Shown here one piece after another: positions 33,025 to 41,597 of a stretch of DNA of 51,833 nucleotides. Positions within the stretch are counted from its first letter, which is position 1, and every line of letters starts with the position of its first letter. The DNA comes from Halobacteriales archaeon QS_4_66_20 (lineage in GTDB: Archaea; Halobacteriota; Halobacteria; Halobacteriales; Haloarculaceae): contig PXRK01000065.1 of assembly GCA_003021015.1 (NCBI GenBank), positions 1 to 51,833 of the forward strand. Direction: 5' to 3'. The position numbers were made by a program, and so were the translations under genes. Under the pieces are notes generated by a model that had not been told where the DNA came from, did no database searches, and saw nothing but the letters and a program-made list of their open reading frames with translations.

Positions 33025-33420
33025 TCACGGCCGGTAGACGCGGCCGCGGAACGTCGCGATCAGGTCACCGTCGTCGTTCGTGACCGCGACCTCGTACTGG
33101 GCGGTCCGGCCGCCGTCGTGGGTCTCCTCGGCGGTCGCCGTGAGCCGTTCGCCGGTCTCGACCGCTTCCAGGTACGACATGTTCGTCTCCAGGGCGACCG
33201 CCGTCTCCCCGCGGGCGTTCGAGGCGGCGGCGAACGCCGCGTCCGCAAGCGAGTAGATCGCGCCGCCGTGGGGCGTCCCGTGGAAGTTGAGCAGCGACTC
33301 ATCGATCGTGAGCGCCATCTCTGCGTGCCCCGCTTCCAGCGCGAGGAGGTCGATCCCCATGCGCTCACAGAAACGGTCCGACTCGATCCGGTCGCGCGTC
33401 TGCGCGCTGACGTCTCCCAT
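33025..33420 (-). CDS. PaaI-type hotdog thioesterase
   Basis: The 131-residue protein hydrolyses aryl- or acyl-CoA thioesters by family inference. The signature is ALTIDESLLNFHGTPHGGAI followed by YSLADAAFAAASNARG, containing the HGG and the Asp of the PaaI active site. The later strands are ALETNMSYLEAVETGERLTA and YEVAVTNDDGDLIATFRGRV. The chosen ATG 33420 gives the normal PaaI length; the longer reading to 33534 adds a non-homologous basic segment. Confidence 0.88.
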   Translation of the reverse strand: MGDVSAQTRDRIESDRFCERMGIDLLALEAGHAEMALTIDESLLNFHGTPHGGAIYSLADAAFAAASNARGETAVALETNMSYLEAVETGERLTATAEETHDGGRTAQYEVAVTNDDGDLIATFRGRVYRP

Positions 33421-33603
33421 AGCTCCCTGTTCTCCCAGGGCCCGCAAATACGCATCGGCGGCACCTGCCGGCGCTGTCTCCCGCCGCAGGGCCCTCCTCC
33501 CGTTTCCCACGCCGCTGGAGTACCCGGAATCCACAGCAGGGCCAGGTCTGCCATCCCTATCTTTTGCAGCGAGAGAATCCCGCCGTTTACGGCGCGGAGG
33601 ATG

Positions 33604-35724
33604 TCATGGCTCGGTCAGTGCGTAGAGTGTCGCCTCACCGCTCACGAACAGGGAGCCGTCCGAAACCGACGGGATACCAGTGACTTCCTCGACAGTCGTC
33701 CGCCACCGTTCGGCCCCGTCGCTGACGCCGAAGGCGGCGATAGTGCCCTCGAACGCTGCTGTGTAGACGGTGTCGTCGGCGACGATGCCCGGCGCAGCGA
33801 TCCGCTCGCCCACCTGCTGGGTCCACACCTGACTGCCGTCGGCGGTGTCGAACGCCCGCAGCGTTCCGTCCTCGAGCCCGGCGAAGAACGTCCCGTCTGC
33901 GATAGCCGTCGGTCCGAGCACCGGTTCGTCCAGCGCCGTCGCCCACTGAAGCTCCCCAGTGTTCACCGAGGCGGCCGAGAGCGCCGGCTGTTCGCCCTCC
34001 AGCCGGGAGAAGTACACCTTCCCGTCGGCGATGGTCAGTGCCCACAGCGAGTTCGCGTCGTGCGACCACTGTTCCGTCCCGTCGTCCCGACCGATAGCGA
34101 CGAGGCCGGACTGGCCGTGACCGTACAGGTAGATGTGCTCGTCGTCGATTGCCTGGGTGATTGCCGGCTCCTCGAGGTCGTCGAACCGCCACCGTTCGGT
34201 CCCGTCCGCGACGTCGATCCCGTGCACACCGAGCCGGGTGCTGAACACCAGCAGGTCGTCGACGAGCGTCGGGATCAGCGGCCGGCGCGTCTCGGCCCGG
34301 AACGGATCGGACTCCCACAGTTCGGCTCCGGTGTCGGCGTCAAACGCGTACGCCCTGAGTTCGGCCTCGCCGCTCTCCCGGCGCCGGGTGCGAACGAAGT
34401 ACACCCGATCGTCCCCGACCGCTGGCATCGACCAGAACCCGTCGATATCTTCCGACCAGCGTTCGTCCCCGTCGGACGCGTCGAGCGCGAGGATCCGGCC
34501 TCTATCGGCCAGGTAGATCGTCCCCCCCGAGACGATCGGCTGGAGGACCTGGGGCCCGCTCTCGGCCGTCCACGCCACCTCCGCGCCGGCAGTCGGCCCC
34601 TCGATAGCCGGCCCGTAGCCGCTGTTTTTCGGGTCGTACTGGAACATCGGAACGCCGCCGGCCGACCCGGTCCCGACGAGCCGTTCGGTCGCCACCCAGC
34701 TCGCCGCGCCGACGATGCCCAACCCGACCGCCCCGAGCGCGGTCCGCCTGGACACCGAGTAGCCACCGAGGTTCAGGCTCCCCTCGTCGCCGGACCCCGG
34801 CTCAGCCGTGTCGACGGCCTCCTGGGGCTGTTCGTCGGCCCCAGCTAATCCACCTCGTTCCTCCGACGGCGCCGTTCCACCCGAGTCCTCGCCCGCCGTC
34901 CCCGGGGCCGGCTGTGGGTTCCCGTGGGAGTCGAACAGCGTCGCGAGTTTGAACTCGTACGGCGTGGCGTACCGGTCCCCGGGCTCGCCGGCCAGCGCCG
35001 TCTCCAGCACCGCGTCGAACCGCCCCGGTACCGACCCGTTCACTGCCGACGCCCGGGGCGGAGAGCCGTCCCCGCCGACTTCGCCCGCCCCCGTAGCGGC
35101 GGTCCGGGGCGCCTCGCCAGTCAGGAGGTAGTACGCGATCGCCCCGAGGCTGTATACGTCCGCCCTGTCGTCGGGTTCCGGCTCTTCCGTCGCCAGTTCG
35201 GGGGCGGTGTAGGGCGTGGGCTGCTGCTGCCCGGCGGCCACCCGGCAGGCGCGTTCGAGCCCCCAGTCGTCGATCCGGGCGTCCCCCGGACCGTCGACCA
35301 GCCAGACGGACGCCGGCGAGAGCGCGCCGTGGTGGACGCCAGCCCGGCCGGTCGCCCGGAGCACCTCGGCGACCGCCCCGAGCACGGTCCGGACCTCGTC
35401 GACCGCCAGCGGGGCGTCCATGTCCGACAGCCGCGTGCCGTCGACCGACTCGACCGCGATCCAGGGCCGGGGCCGCTCACCCCGGTCGTGGACCGAGACG
35501 ACGCCCGGGCGATCTGCGATCCGTTCCCAGCCCGCCGCCGCCCGGTCGAACGCCGACTCGACCGACGGATCGGAGATCTCGGGCGAGAGGACGAACAGCC
35601 GGACCTCCCCGGAGACCGACTCCAGTCTGCCGGCGTAGGTGTGCACAACGCCGTCTTCGTGGAGGGCTGTCGCCGCACGGACCCCCGGAGTAGCCCGTGC
35701 GAACGACGATGGCGGGTCTGACAT
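33604..35724 (-). CDS. Pseudokinase - transmembrane helix - PQQ beta-propeller fusion
   Basis: The 706-residue protein has three parts. Residues about 15-265 follow the Ser/Thr-kinase fold (GVHHGALSPASVWLVDG, ARIDDWGLERA, YTAPELATEEPEPDDRADVY, SLGAIAYYLLTGEAP), but the catalytic HRD is HHG, the loop Asn is Ser, DFG is DDWG and no VAIK-type Lys is seen, so it is probably a pseudokinase. After a polar linker, VSRRTALGAVGLGIVGAASW (about 330-355) is a membrane helix resembling a twin-arginine signal. Residues about 365-706 are seven or eight PQQ-type WD-like blades (repeated LDASDGDERW, DADTGAELW, DVADGTERW, NTGELQWATAL, DTADGSQVW), likely outside the cell. An outside sensor tied to an inside scaffold is the natural inference. 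ATG 35724 is chosen; the longer reading overlaps the rps19e side. Confidence 0.85.
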   Translation of the reverse strand: MSDPPSSFARATPGVRAATALHEDGVVHTYAGRLESVSGEVRLFVLSPEISDPSVESAFDRAAAGWERIADRPGVVSVHDRGERPRPWIAVESVDGTRLSDMDAPLAVDEVRTVLGAVAEVLRATGRAGVHHGALSPASVWLVDGPGDARIDDWGLERACRVAAGQQQPTPYTAPELATEEPEPDDRADVYSLGAIAYYLLTGEAPRTAATGAGEVGGDGSPPRASAVNGSVPGRFDAVLETALAGEPGDRYATPYEFKLATLFDSHGNPQPAPGTAGEDSGGTAPSEERGGLAGADEQPQEAVDTAEPGSGDEGSLNLGGYSVSRRTALGAVGLGIVGAASWVATERLVGTGSAGGVPMFQYDPKNSGYGPAIEGPTAGAEVAWTAESGPQVLQPIVSGGTIYLADRGRILALDASDGDERWSEDIDGFWSMPAVGDDRVYFVRTRRRESGEAELRAYAFDADTGAELWESDPFRAETRRPLIPTLVDDLLVFSTRLGVHGIDVADGTERWRFDDLEEPAITQAIDDEHIYLYGHGQSGLVAIGRDDGTEQWSHDANSLWALTIADGKVYFSRLEGEQPALSAASVNTGELQWATALDEPVLGPTAIADGTFFAGLEDGTLRAFDTADGSQVWTQQVGERIAAPGIVADDTVYTAAFEGTIAAFGVSDGAERWRTTVEEVTGIPSVSDGSLFVSGEATLYALTEP

Positions 35725-35872
35725 TGTTCCTGCCCCGGCTTTGGGGCCGGACCTCGTAAATGGTTGAGTTTTTCCGTCATCGCGACCCCGCCGCAGTATC
35801 TGCCCACCCCGCGAATCGGGGGTCGCTGTCACTCCCGCCCGTGTCCGCCCCCGGATCGAAGAAACGGACCGA

Positions 35873-36334
35873 TCAGGCGTACCGGGAGAGCTCCGGGTCG
35901 TCGAGGTTTTCGAGCACGTCTTCGGCAGTTTCGTCGAGCAGGCTGTGCCCCTCGGAGGTGACCTGGCGACCCTCGCCTTCGGCAATCTCGAGGTAGCCGG
36001 CCTCCTCGAGCTGCTGGAGCGCCGTCCGGATGATGCTGCCCGACCCCTCGGTCTTGTGTCGCGGGCGCACCCGGTAGCGGTTCGAGCCCTGCTTGGCGGT
36101 GCCGTACTCGGTTTTGAGCGCGCCGACGCCGACCGGGCCGTCGATGGCGACCTTCCGGAGCAGGCTCGCGCTCCGACGGACCCAGAAGTCCTCTTGCTCG
36201 GGTGGCAGCTCGCGGTCGTGGCCGGTCTTCACGAACTCGATCCACTCCGGTTCCTCGATAGCGTCCTCGTCTGCGAGCGTCTCCGCAAGCGCCTCGATGA
36301 CGTTTTCGGCAGGCGCGTCGTACAGTGTCGTCAT
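35873..36334 (-). CDS. rps19e: Ribosomal protein S19e
   Basis: The 153-residue archaeal/eukaryotic-specific small-subunit protein shows the typical winged-helix layout: MTTLYDAPAENVIEALAETL, WIEFVKTGHDRELPPEQEDF, WVRRSASLLRKVAIDGPVGV and a basic stretch YRVRPRHKTEGSGSIIRTAL, then QQLEEAGYLEIAEGEGRQVT. The WVRRSASLLRK block is the family hallmark. It is needed for late small-subunit maturation. A TATA box about 29 bp before ATG 36334 points to a leaderless transcript. Confidence 0.97.
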   Translation of the reverse strand: MTTLYDAPAENVIEALAETLADEDAIEEPEWIEFVKTGHDRELPPEQEDFWVRRSASLLRKVAIDGPVGVGALKTEYGTAKQGSNRYRVRPRHKTEGSGSIIRTALQQLEEAGYLEIAEGEGRQVTSEGHSLLDETAEDVLENLDDPELSRYA

Positions 36335-36358
36335 TGGGGAACCCTTTCCGATGCCGTC

Positions 36359-36366
36359 ATTTAACT
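36359..36366 (-). promoter_or_regulatory. TATA box of rps19e
   Basis: The minus strand reads AGTTAAAT, about 29 bp before ATG 36334. Confidence 0.55.
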
Positions 36367-36401
36367 GTTGTGAACACCGCGTACTTCCATTTCACGCTTC
36401 A

Positions 36402-36421
36402 TACGGTCGTGCGTGAGTATT
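36402..36421. repeat. Orphan left end of a TACGGTCGTGCGTGA element
   Basis: TCA (36399-36401) is followed by TACGGTCGTGCGTGAGTATT, the arm and first core bases of the 24037-type element. The matching right end is absent. The sequence passes into the 33-bp tandem repeat instead. Confidence 0.75.
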
Positions 36422-36487
36422 TTCAAGCTGGTGTGGTAGCTCATACTGCCGGACTTCAAGCTGGTGTGGTAGCTCATACTGCCGGAC
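36422..36487. repeat. 33-bp unit repeated twice in tandem, ending in an element-like arm
   Basis: The unit TTCAAGCTGGTGTGGTAGCT followed by CATACTGCCGGAC is present twice without a mismatch (36422-36454 and 36455-36487). In the second copy TCA (36474-36476) precedes TACTGCCGGACGTGATTCCG, which resembles the arm TACACCCGGACGTGATTCGG of the element at 17511. The tract thus looks like a rearranged nest of two element ends. It lies between rps19e and the ABC operon. Confidence 0.75.
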
Positions 36488-36549
36488 GTGATTCCGTTCC
36501 CACCCGGATAGCGCTCAGCAGCTGAGACAACCGAAAACGCCGCCGGCGG

Positions 36550-37380
36550 TCACTCGATGCCGCCGACGGAGAACCCGGCCAGGAGGTACCGGTTGAGGAA
36601 GTAGACGACGACGAAGGGGGGGAGAACGAGAAACGACCCGCCGACGACGAGGTGGTTCCACTGCGTTTCCGTCGTGCCGATGAACTGCGCGATGCCGGTC
36701 GTGAGCACCTGCTGGGACGGGTCGGTGATGAGTACGAACGCGAACGTGAAGTCGTTCCAGGAGATGGCGAACGCGAAGATGGCACAGGCGACGATCCCGG
36801 GCATGGCAGCCGGCATTGCCACCTCGATCATGCTCCGGAACCGCGAGGCGCCCATGATCCAGGCGCTTTCCTCCCACGCTAACGGCACAGTCTGGAAGAA
36901 CTGCCACATGATCCAGGTCGTAAAGGGGAGCGTGATCGACGCGTGAGCCAGAATCAGCCCGATGTTCGTGTTGATGAGACCGGTGCGCTGGTACAGCACG
37001 AAGTACGGCAGTCCGAGCATCATCGCGGGGAACATGTACGAGAAGATGAACGCCCTGGCGATGTTTTTGCGCTGCCAGACATCGTAGCGTGCGAGGCTGT
37101 ACCCGGCGAACGACGCGACTGTGACGCTGAACAGGATGTTCCCGGCGGCGATCGTGAGGCTGTTTCGGAGCCAGATAGCGTAGTCCGTCTGCCGGAACAG
37201 CAGCCGGTAGTTCTCCAGGGTCACAGTGTCCGGGATCAGCCTCGGCGGGTAGGTGATGATGTCTGCAAGCGGCTTGAAACTGGAGATGAGCAGCCAGTAG
37301 AGGGGGAACGCGAACACGAGAAACAGGATCCCGACCATCACGTTGATCGCGATCCGCCGGAGGAAACTCTCGGAGGGCAT
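36550..37380 (-). CDS. Carbohydrate-type ABC transporter permease (MalG-like)
   Basis: The 276-residue permease has six membrane segments and the permease signature EESAWIMGASRFRSMIEVAM P (EAA-loop, about residues 180-200) that contacts the ATPase. Blocks such as FPLYWLLISSFKP, NSLTIAAGNILFSVTVASFA and GYSLARYDVWQRKNIARAFI are typical of MalG/UgpE-type subunits. It overlaps the upstream permease by four bases (ATGA at 37378-37382), which indicates translational coupling. The substrate is likely a sugar or polyol but is not defined. Confidence 0.92.
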   Translation of the reverse strand: MPSESFLRRIAINVMVGILFLVFAFPLYWLLISSFKPLADIITYPPRLIPDTVTLENYRLLFRQTDYAIWLRNSLTIAAGNILFSVTVASFAGYSLARYDVWQRKNIARAFIFSYMFPAMMLGLPYFVLYQRTGLINTNIGLILAHASITLPFTTWIMWQFFQTVPLAWEESAWIMGASRFRSMIEVAMPAAMPGIVACAIFAFAISWNDFTFAFVLITDPSQQVLTTGIAQFIGTTETQWNHLVVGGSFLVLPPFVVVYFLNRYLLAGFSVGGIE

Positions 37381-38312
37381 CAGTTCTCCACCTCCTCTTC
37401 CGGGCTGAACGCGGCGAAGTACACGATCGACACCGTCGCGAGCAGGAGGAACATCAGCGTCGTGACCGCTGCGCCTTCCCCGTAGGACTGCTGGCCGAAG
37501 GCCGTCTTGTAGGCGTAGATCACCATCGTCTCCGTCTGCCTGAACGGCCCCCCCTCCGTCAGGACCCAGATCATATCGAACTTGTTGAACATGAAGATCC
37601 CCCGCAGGAGGATCACCAGGAACAGCGCACTCCTGATCTGGGGGTAGGTCACATCGCGGAACCGCTGGATCGCGTTCGCGCCGTTGATCCGCGCGAGCTC
37701 GTACAGCTCGGCGTCGATCGACTGCAGCCGCGCGAGGATGATCAGCACGACGAAGATCGTAAACTTCCAGCCCGACGCCCACACGACCGTGTGCAATGCG
37801 AGGGCTTCCGAGAAGAAGTTCACCGCGCCGTCGACCGGGGCGTATCGCGTCAGCGAGAAGTTGACGATCCCGACCTGGGCGTTCAACAGCCAGCGAAAGA
37901 GGATCGCCACGGCGACCGTGGGGATCAGGTAAGTCACCAGGACGATCGTCCGGACGAAGTTCTCGAACCGGAACGACTCGTTGAGCAACAGTGCGATTGC
38001 GACACCCAACGTCGTCTGCAGGACGACCGAGTACGCCGCGTAGACGGCGCCCGTCCGGACGCTGCTCCAGAAGTTGGGATCGTCGAACAGCAGGCGCCGG
38101 TAGTTTTCGAGGCCGACGAACTGCAGATCCAGAAAGCCGAAACCGCTCTGGAAGCTCAACCAGATCCCGTACAGTACCGGGCCGACCGAGAGGACGAGAA
38201 ACACGAGCACCGCCGGGAGCAACAGCAGATACCCAAGGAGGTTCGTCCGCTTCCGTTTCCACTCCGCGGCCGTGTCCTGCATCTCAGAAAGCCGTTGCTG
38301 GATCGCACTCAT
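37380..38312 (-). CDS. Carbohydrate-type ABC transporter permease (MalF/UgpA-like)
   Basis: The 310-residue partner permease has a cytoplasmic N-terminal helix (MSAIQQRLSEMQDTAAEWKR), six membrane segments (NLLGYLLLLPAVLVFLVLSV and others) and the EAA loop ELYELARINGANAIQRFRDV (about residues 205-225). It forms the transmembrane channel with the MalG-like subunit. It lies 104 bp downstream of the binding-protein gene in the same operon. Confidence 0.92.
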   Translation of the reverse strand: MSAIQQRLSEMQDTAAEWKRKRTNLLGYLLLLPAVLVFLVLSVGPVLYGIWLSFQSGFGFLDLQFVGLENYRRLLFDDPNFWSSVRTGAVYAAYSVVLQTTLGVAIALLLNESFRFENFVRTIVLVTYLIPTVAVAILFRWLLNAQVGIVNFSLTRYAPVDGAVNFFSEALALHTVVWASGWKFTIFVVLIILARLQSIDAELYELARINGANAIQRFRDVTYPQIRSALFLVILLRGIFMFNKFDMIWVLTEGGPFRQTETMVIYAYKTAFGQQSYGEGAAVTTLMFLLLATVSIVYFAAFSPEEEVEN

Positions 38313-38416
38313 TTACGGTCCTCGTGGTGGGTCACACATCGTATCGGAGATCCGCCGCGGTGGTTGCGGTGTACAGTGGAACGATACCGACGGGGCAGAG
38401 ACATTTTCGGGACGGG

Positions 38417-39841
38417 TTACTCCGCGAACTGTTCCTCGAACTGCGGAATCTCCTCGCGGAGGCGGTCGCCCGCCCGGTCGACGGCCTCCTCGGGCTCCGT
38501 CCGGCCGACCATCGGCTCGGCCAGCATCGACGGTCCGATCTCTGTCCCGCGGATCAGCGGGTCCCAGTACGTCGTCGGCGTCTCCTCGCCGGTGAGGCTC
38601 GTGTAGAACCGTGCTCCCTCGGCCATCTCCTCGATGTAGCTGACGTACTCCGGGGACGCCTGCACGATCTCGTTGGCCTGGTACCGGTCGGTGTGGAGGA
38701 TATCCAGGTCCGCCGGCACCCGGTGGAGCGGGACCGTCAGCAGGAAGTCGACGTAGTAGTCGGAGCTCATGAAGTAGTCGATGTAGCTCTCGGCGAGTTC
38801 GGGGTTCGACGCGCCGACGTCCGTGGTCGGCACCGAGAACCCCTCGCCGATCGTGGCGATCTGGTATTCGGACTCGCCGGCCTGCATCGCGGGGGTGTCC
38901 GCGAACCGCCCCATCTTCACGTGTTCGGCAATCTCCGGGTTCTCGTTGAACGAGTTGACGAGCGCCCGCGCGGGGTATTTCGTATCCATCACCCGCTCGG
39001 TCGTGAACAGCTGTGTGGCTTCGCCGTAGCCGAAGTTGACGGAGTCCGGTGAGTACTCGTACGCGTCCTGGAGGAACTCGAGGTACTCGATCGCACGGGA
39101 TCGGTGCGGCTCCTGGTCCACGACCGGGTACGGCGGCTCGTCGTTGCTGTCGCGGTCGATGAACTGTGACCCGTTGCTGAGCATCGGGTGGTAGTGCCCG
39201 TAGATCATGTAGGGGTGTGAGCCGTTCGCGACGTACAGCGTCGGGTCCTGATCGTCGGGCAGGTGTTCGTCCAGTACCTCGTAGTTGTGGAGCTGTTCCT
39301 CCCAGGTCGTCCCCCACTCGATCCCCGCCTCCTCGTACACGTCCTGCCTGTACCACGAGGAACACATCTGGAGGTTGCCCGGGACGTACACCTCCCGGCC
39401 GTCGAGGTTCATCCGAACCGAATCCGGCACGCTGCTCGGAACGATATCCTCCAGGTCGCGGAGATGACCCCTGAGACCGAACTGTGCGTGGTAGCTCACC
39501 GAGGTGAATATCAGGTCGGGTGCGTCCTCCGCCGAGAGCCGGAGGTTGATCGTGTTCCTGACCTCGCCGCTCGGGACGTACTCGAAGTTCGGCTCGACGT
39601 TCGTGTCGGCCTCGTTCTCCGCCCAGTCGTCGAATGCGTCCTCGAACATTTGCTGGGCTTGCTCGACCTGCACGTCACTGAGCAGGTGGAGGGTCTTCGT
39701 CCCGCCGTCCTCGCTGGTCGTGTCGTCGTCGCCGAGACACCCTGCCAGACCGGCGGTCACCATCGCTGAGGACGCCAGCAGGCTCCGACGATCGAGTCTG
39801 ATACTGTCCGTGTTGCTCCGTTGTTCGTCGCTATTTCCCAT
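38417..39841 (-). CDS. ABC transporter extracellular solute-binding protein (lipoprotein)
   Basis: The 474-residue protein begins with a twin-arginine lipoprotein signal: LDRRSLLASSAMVTAGLAGC, with RR at about 18-19 and the lipobox LAGC at about 32-35, followed by an acidic linker. The mature part is a family-1-type sugar-binding protein (TLHLLSDVQVEQAQQMFEDA, LRLSAEDAPDLIFTSVSYHA, GREVYVPGNLQMCSSWYRQD, GEGFSVPTTDVGASNPELAE). It captures solute outside the cell and delivers it to the two permeases encoded next. The ATG at 39841 follows AT-rich sequence with TTTCTAATT at about 39895-39907. Confidence 0.92.
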   Translation of the reverse strand: MGNSDEQRSNTDSIRLDRRSLLASSAMVTAGLAGCLGDDDTTSEDGGTKTLHLLSDVQVEQAQQMFEDAFDDWAENEADTNVEPNFEYVPSGEVRNTINLRLSAEDAPDLIFTSVSYHAQFGLRGHLRDLEDIVPSSVPDSVRMNLDGREVYVPGNLQMCSSWYRQDVYEEAGIEWGTTWEEQLHNYEVLDEHLPDDQDPTLYVANGSHPYMIYGHYHPMLSNGSQFIDRDSNDEPPYPVVDQEPHRSRAIEYLEFLQDAYEYSPDSVNFGYGEATQLFTTERVMDTKYPARALVNSFNENPEIAEHVKMGRFADTPAMQAGESEYQIATIGEGFSVPTTDVGASNPELAESYIDYFMSSDYYVDFLLTVPLHRVPADLDILHTDRYQANEIVQASPEYVSYIEEMAEGARFYTSLTGEETPTTYWDPLIRGTEIGPSMLAEPMVGRTEPEEAVDRAGDRLREEIPQFEEQFAE

Positions 39842-40075
39842 CGCTACAGCCTCTCAAGCGGGGACGAATCAAAAAATCTGCGGAAAACGACATGTGAATT
39901 AGAAATTTCCGTCCGGAGTGTGAATTTGGAAACATCTTTCCAATTTTCGGGAGGTCTGTTCGGGGATATGTCCGGCTGACGAGTATTACGTCTTCGGATT
40001 TTGGGGACGTGCTCGCACTCTCGTGGCATCCCCAGCCGGGCTGGCCCGTGCAATCGCTTAAGTCGATCGTTGATA
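39842..40075. other. Upstream region of the ABC operon
   Basis: No gene is supported. The first 70 bp on the operon side are AT-rich (AATTAGAAATTT at about 39897-39908) and probably hold its promoter. The remainder up to the repeat at 40076 is of ordinary composition without clear motifs. Confidence 0.35.
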
Positions 40076-40184
40076 TACAGCCAGACGTGACTTCGTACAG
40101 TGCCAGGACAGTCCATCGACTGTGTCATGGCCCGAACATCGGGATTTGGGACGGCATGGCTTAGCTTAATCACGTCTGGCTGTA
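40076..40184. repeat. 109-bp TACAGCCAGACGTGA element
   Basis: The arms TACAGCCAGACGTGA are near-perfect (the right end reverse-complements to TACAGCCAGACGTGATTAAG). It aligns over its full length with the reverse of the copy at 17511. No clean target duplication is seen (ATA and TAA flanks). It ends 12 bp before the start codon of the serine hydrolase gene, so that gene's promoter must lie inside the element or have been displaced by it. Confidence 0.9.
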
Positions 40185-40196
40185 TAATTGGCGTTC

Positions 40197-41549
40197 ATGA
40201 GCGCCACAGATCGCGGTCTCGATACAGGGACAGAACGTGCTATCGAACTCTTCCTGGAAGACTGGCTGGTCGAGGAGGAGATCCCGGGTGCAAGCGTCGC
40301 AGTCTTCGACGAGGACGGCCCTCTGTACGCGACGGGCCTCGGCTCACGGACCCTCGACGGGACCGAGCCCGCAACGCCGGAGACGCTGTACAACGTCGGG
40401 TCGATCACCAAGATCGTCACCGCGATGGCGGTCTTTCAGCTGATCGAACGGGACGGGCTCGATCTCGACGACGAAATCCGGGACTACGTCCCGTTCCTGC
40501 ACGAGGCGCCGGGCGATCCGATCACGGTTCGGGAGCTGTTGACCCACTCCTCGGGGATGCCGTCGGACACGATCTTCGAGCGGGACAACGCCGCCACCGA
40601 AACCGATCTGCGGCTCCACGCCGACGCGGCAGCCGACCGGCGCATCACCGACGGATCGCGGTTCATGTACTACAACACCGGGTACAAGATCCTCGGGCAA
40701 CTCGTCGCGGCGGTCGACGGACGCGACTACGCCGAGTACGTCGGGGACGAGATTTTTTCGCCGCTTGGGATGGACCGCTCGACGTTCGACCAGCGTGTGC
40801 TCCAGTCCGAGTCGGATGCGATGACCGGTTATTGCGTCGAGGACGGCGAGCGGATCCCCGTGGATGAGCCGCTCGATTTCGAGAGCGGGCTGGCCGACGG
40901 CGCGCTGATCAGCCCGGTGACCGAACTCACGCGCCTGCTCCGCTGTGTGCTGGGGGACGGCACACTCGACGGCGCCCGCCTCCTACAGGCCGAGACGATC
41001 GAAGCGATGCGCGAGCAACAGCAACACCGCACGTCGACGATTGACGGACAGGACCGGTGGTACGGCCACGGGCTCATGATCGAGGAGTTCCTCGATGACC
41101 GCCTGGTGGGCCACGGCGGGCTGGTCGAGCACGCGCAGGCGTACGCCGGCGGCTTCCGGGATCGGGAACTGGGCGTCGCCGTCGCGTGCAACACGTCGGA
41201 GGTTCCGATCTGGGCGATCGCCATGGGGATTCTAGCAATCGCCGCGGGCGAGTCGCCGGTCGAGGTGGTTCCCGAGGTTGCGCTCCGCGAGAAGATCGGC
41301 GCGGTCACCGGCCGCTACGAGAGCTTCCGCGGACCGAGCGCGAGCGTCGAACGCGCCGGCGGGTACATCACCGTCGAAATCGAGGAGTGGGGACAGGAGT
41401 TTCCGGCGTTGCCCGAATCGCTGGCTGCCGAGGAGTACACGTTCTACACTGTCGAGCCGAACGGGCACCGAACGCCCGTCGAGTTCCGCGAGATCGACGG
41501 CGAGCTGTCGATGCTGTGGGGCCCAGGCCGGTTCACCAAAACTGGCTGA
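40197..41549 (+). CDS. Serine beta-lactamase-like hydrolase (class C / PBP4 family)
   Basis: The 450-residue protein has the penicillin-binding/beta-lactamase fold. The SxxK nucleophile is in LYNVGSITKIVTAMAVFQL (Ser-Ile-Thr-Lys, about 67-70). YYNTGYKILG provides the YxN motif (about 157-159), with HSSGMPSD before it and the HGG-like GHGGLVEHAQAYAGGF (about 305-310) after it. Haloarchaea lack peptidoglycan, so members probably act as esterases, D-amino peptidases or amidases. There is no signal peptide. ATG 40197 is preferred over the TTG at 40188. A C-terminal domain of about 90 residues (residue 360 on) is of unknown role. Confidence 0.88.
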   Translation: MSATDRGLDTGTERAIELFLEDWLVEEEIPGASVAVFDEDGPLYATGLGSRTLDGTEPATPETLYNVGSITKIVTAMAVFQLIERDGLDLDDEIRDYVPFLHEAPGDPITVRELLTHSSGMPSDTIFERDNAATETDLRLHADAAADRRITDGSRFMYYNTGYKILGQLVAAVDGRDYAEYVGDEIFSPLGMDRSTFDQRVLQSESDAMTGYCVEDGERIPVDEPLDFESGLADGALISPVTELTRLLRCVLGDGTLDGARLLQAETIEAMREQQQHRTSTIDGQDRWYGHGLMIEEFLDDRLVGHGGLVEHAQAYAGGFRDRELGVAVACNTSEVPIWAIAMGILAIAAGESPVEVVPEVALREKIGAVTGRYESFRGPSASVERAGGYITVEIEEWGQEFPALPESLAAEEYTFYTVEPNGHRTPVEFREIDGELSMLWGPGRFTKTG

Positions 41550-41597
41550 CACCGGCTGGACAGCCCCGGTCGACCCAGCGGACGCCTTGTACGGTCG

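Noticed and set aside
33025-33534. Longer N-terminus for the PaaI-like thioesterase
   Set aside because: The extra 38 residues are basic and unlike the family. The ATG at 33420 gives the usual length.
36422-36487. Short direct repeats as a CRISPR array
   Set aside because: There are only two adjacent 33-bp units with no spacer between them and no cas genes. It is a tandem duplication involving element ends.
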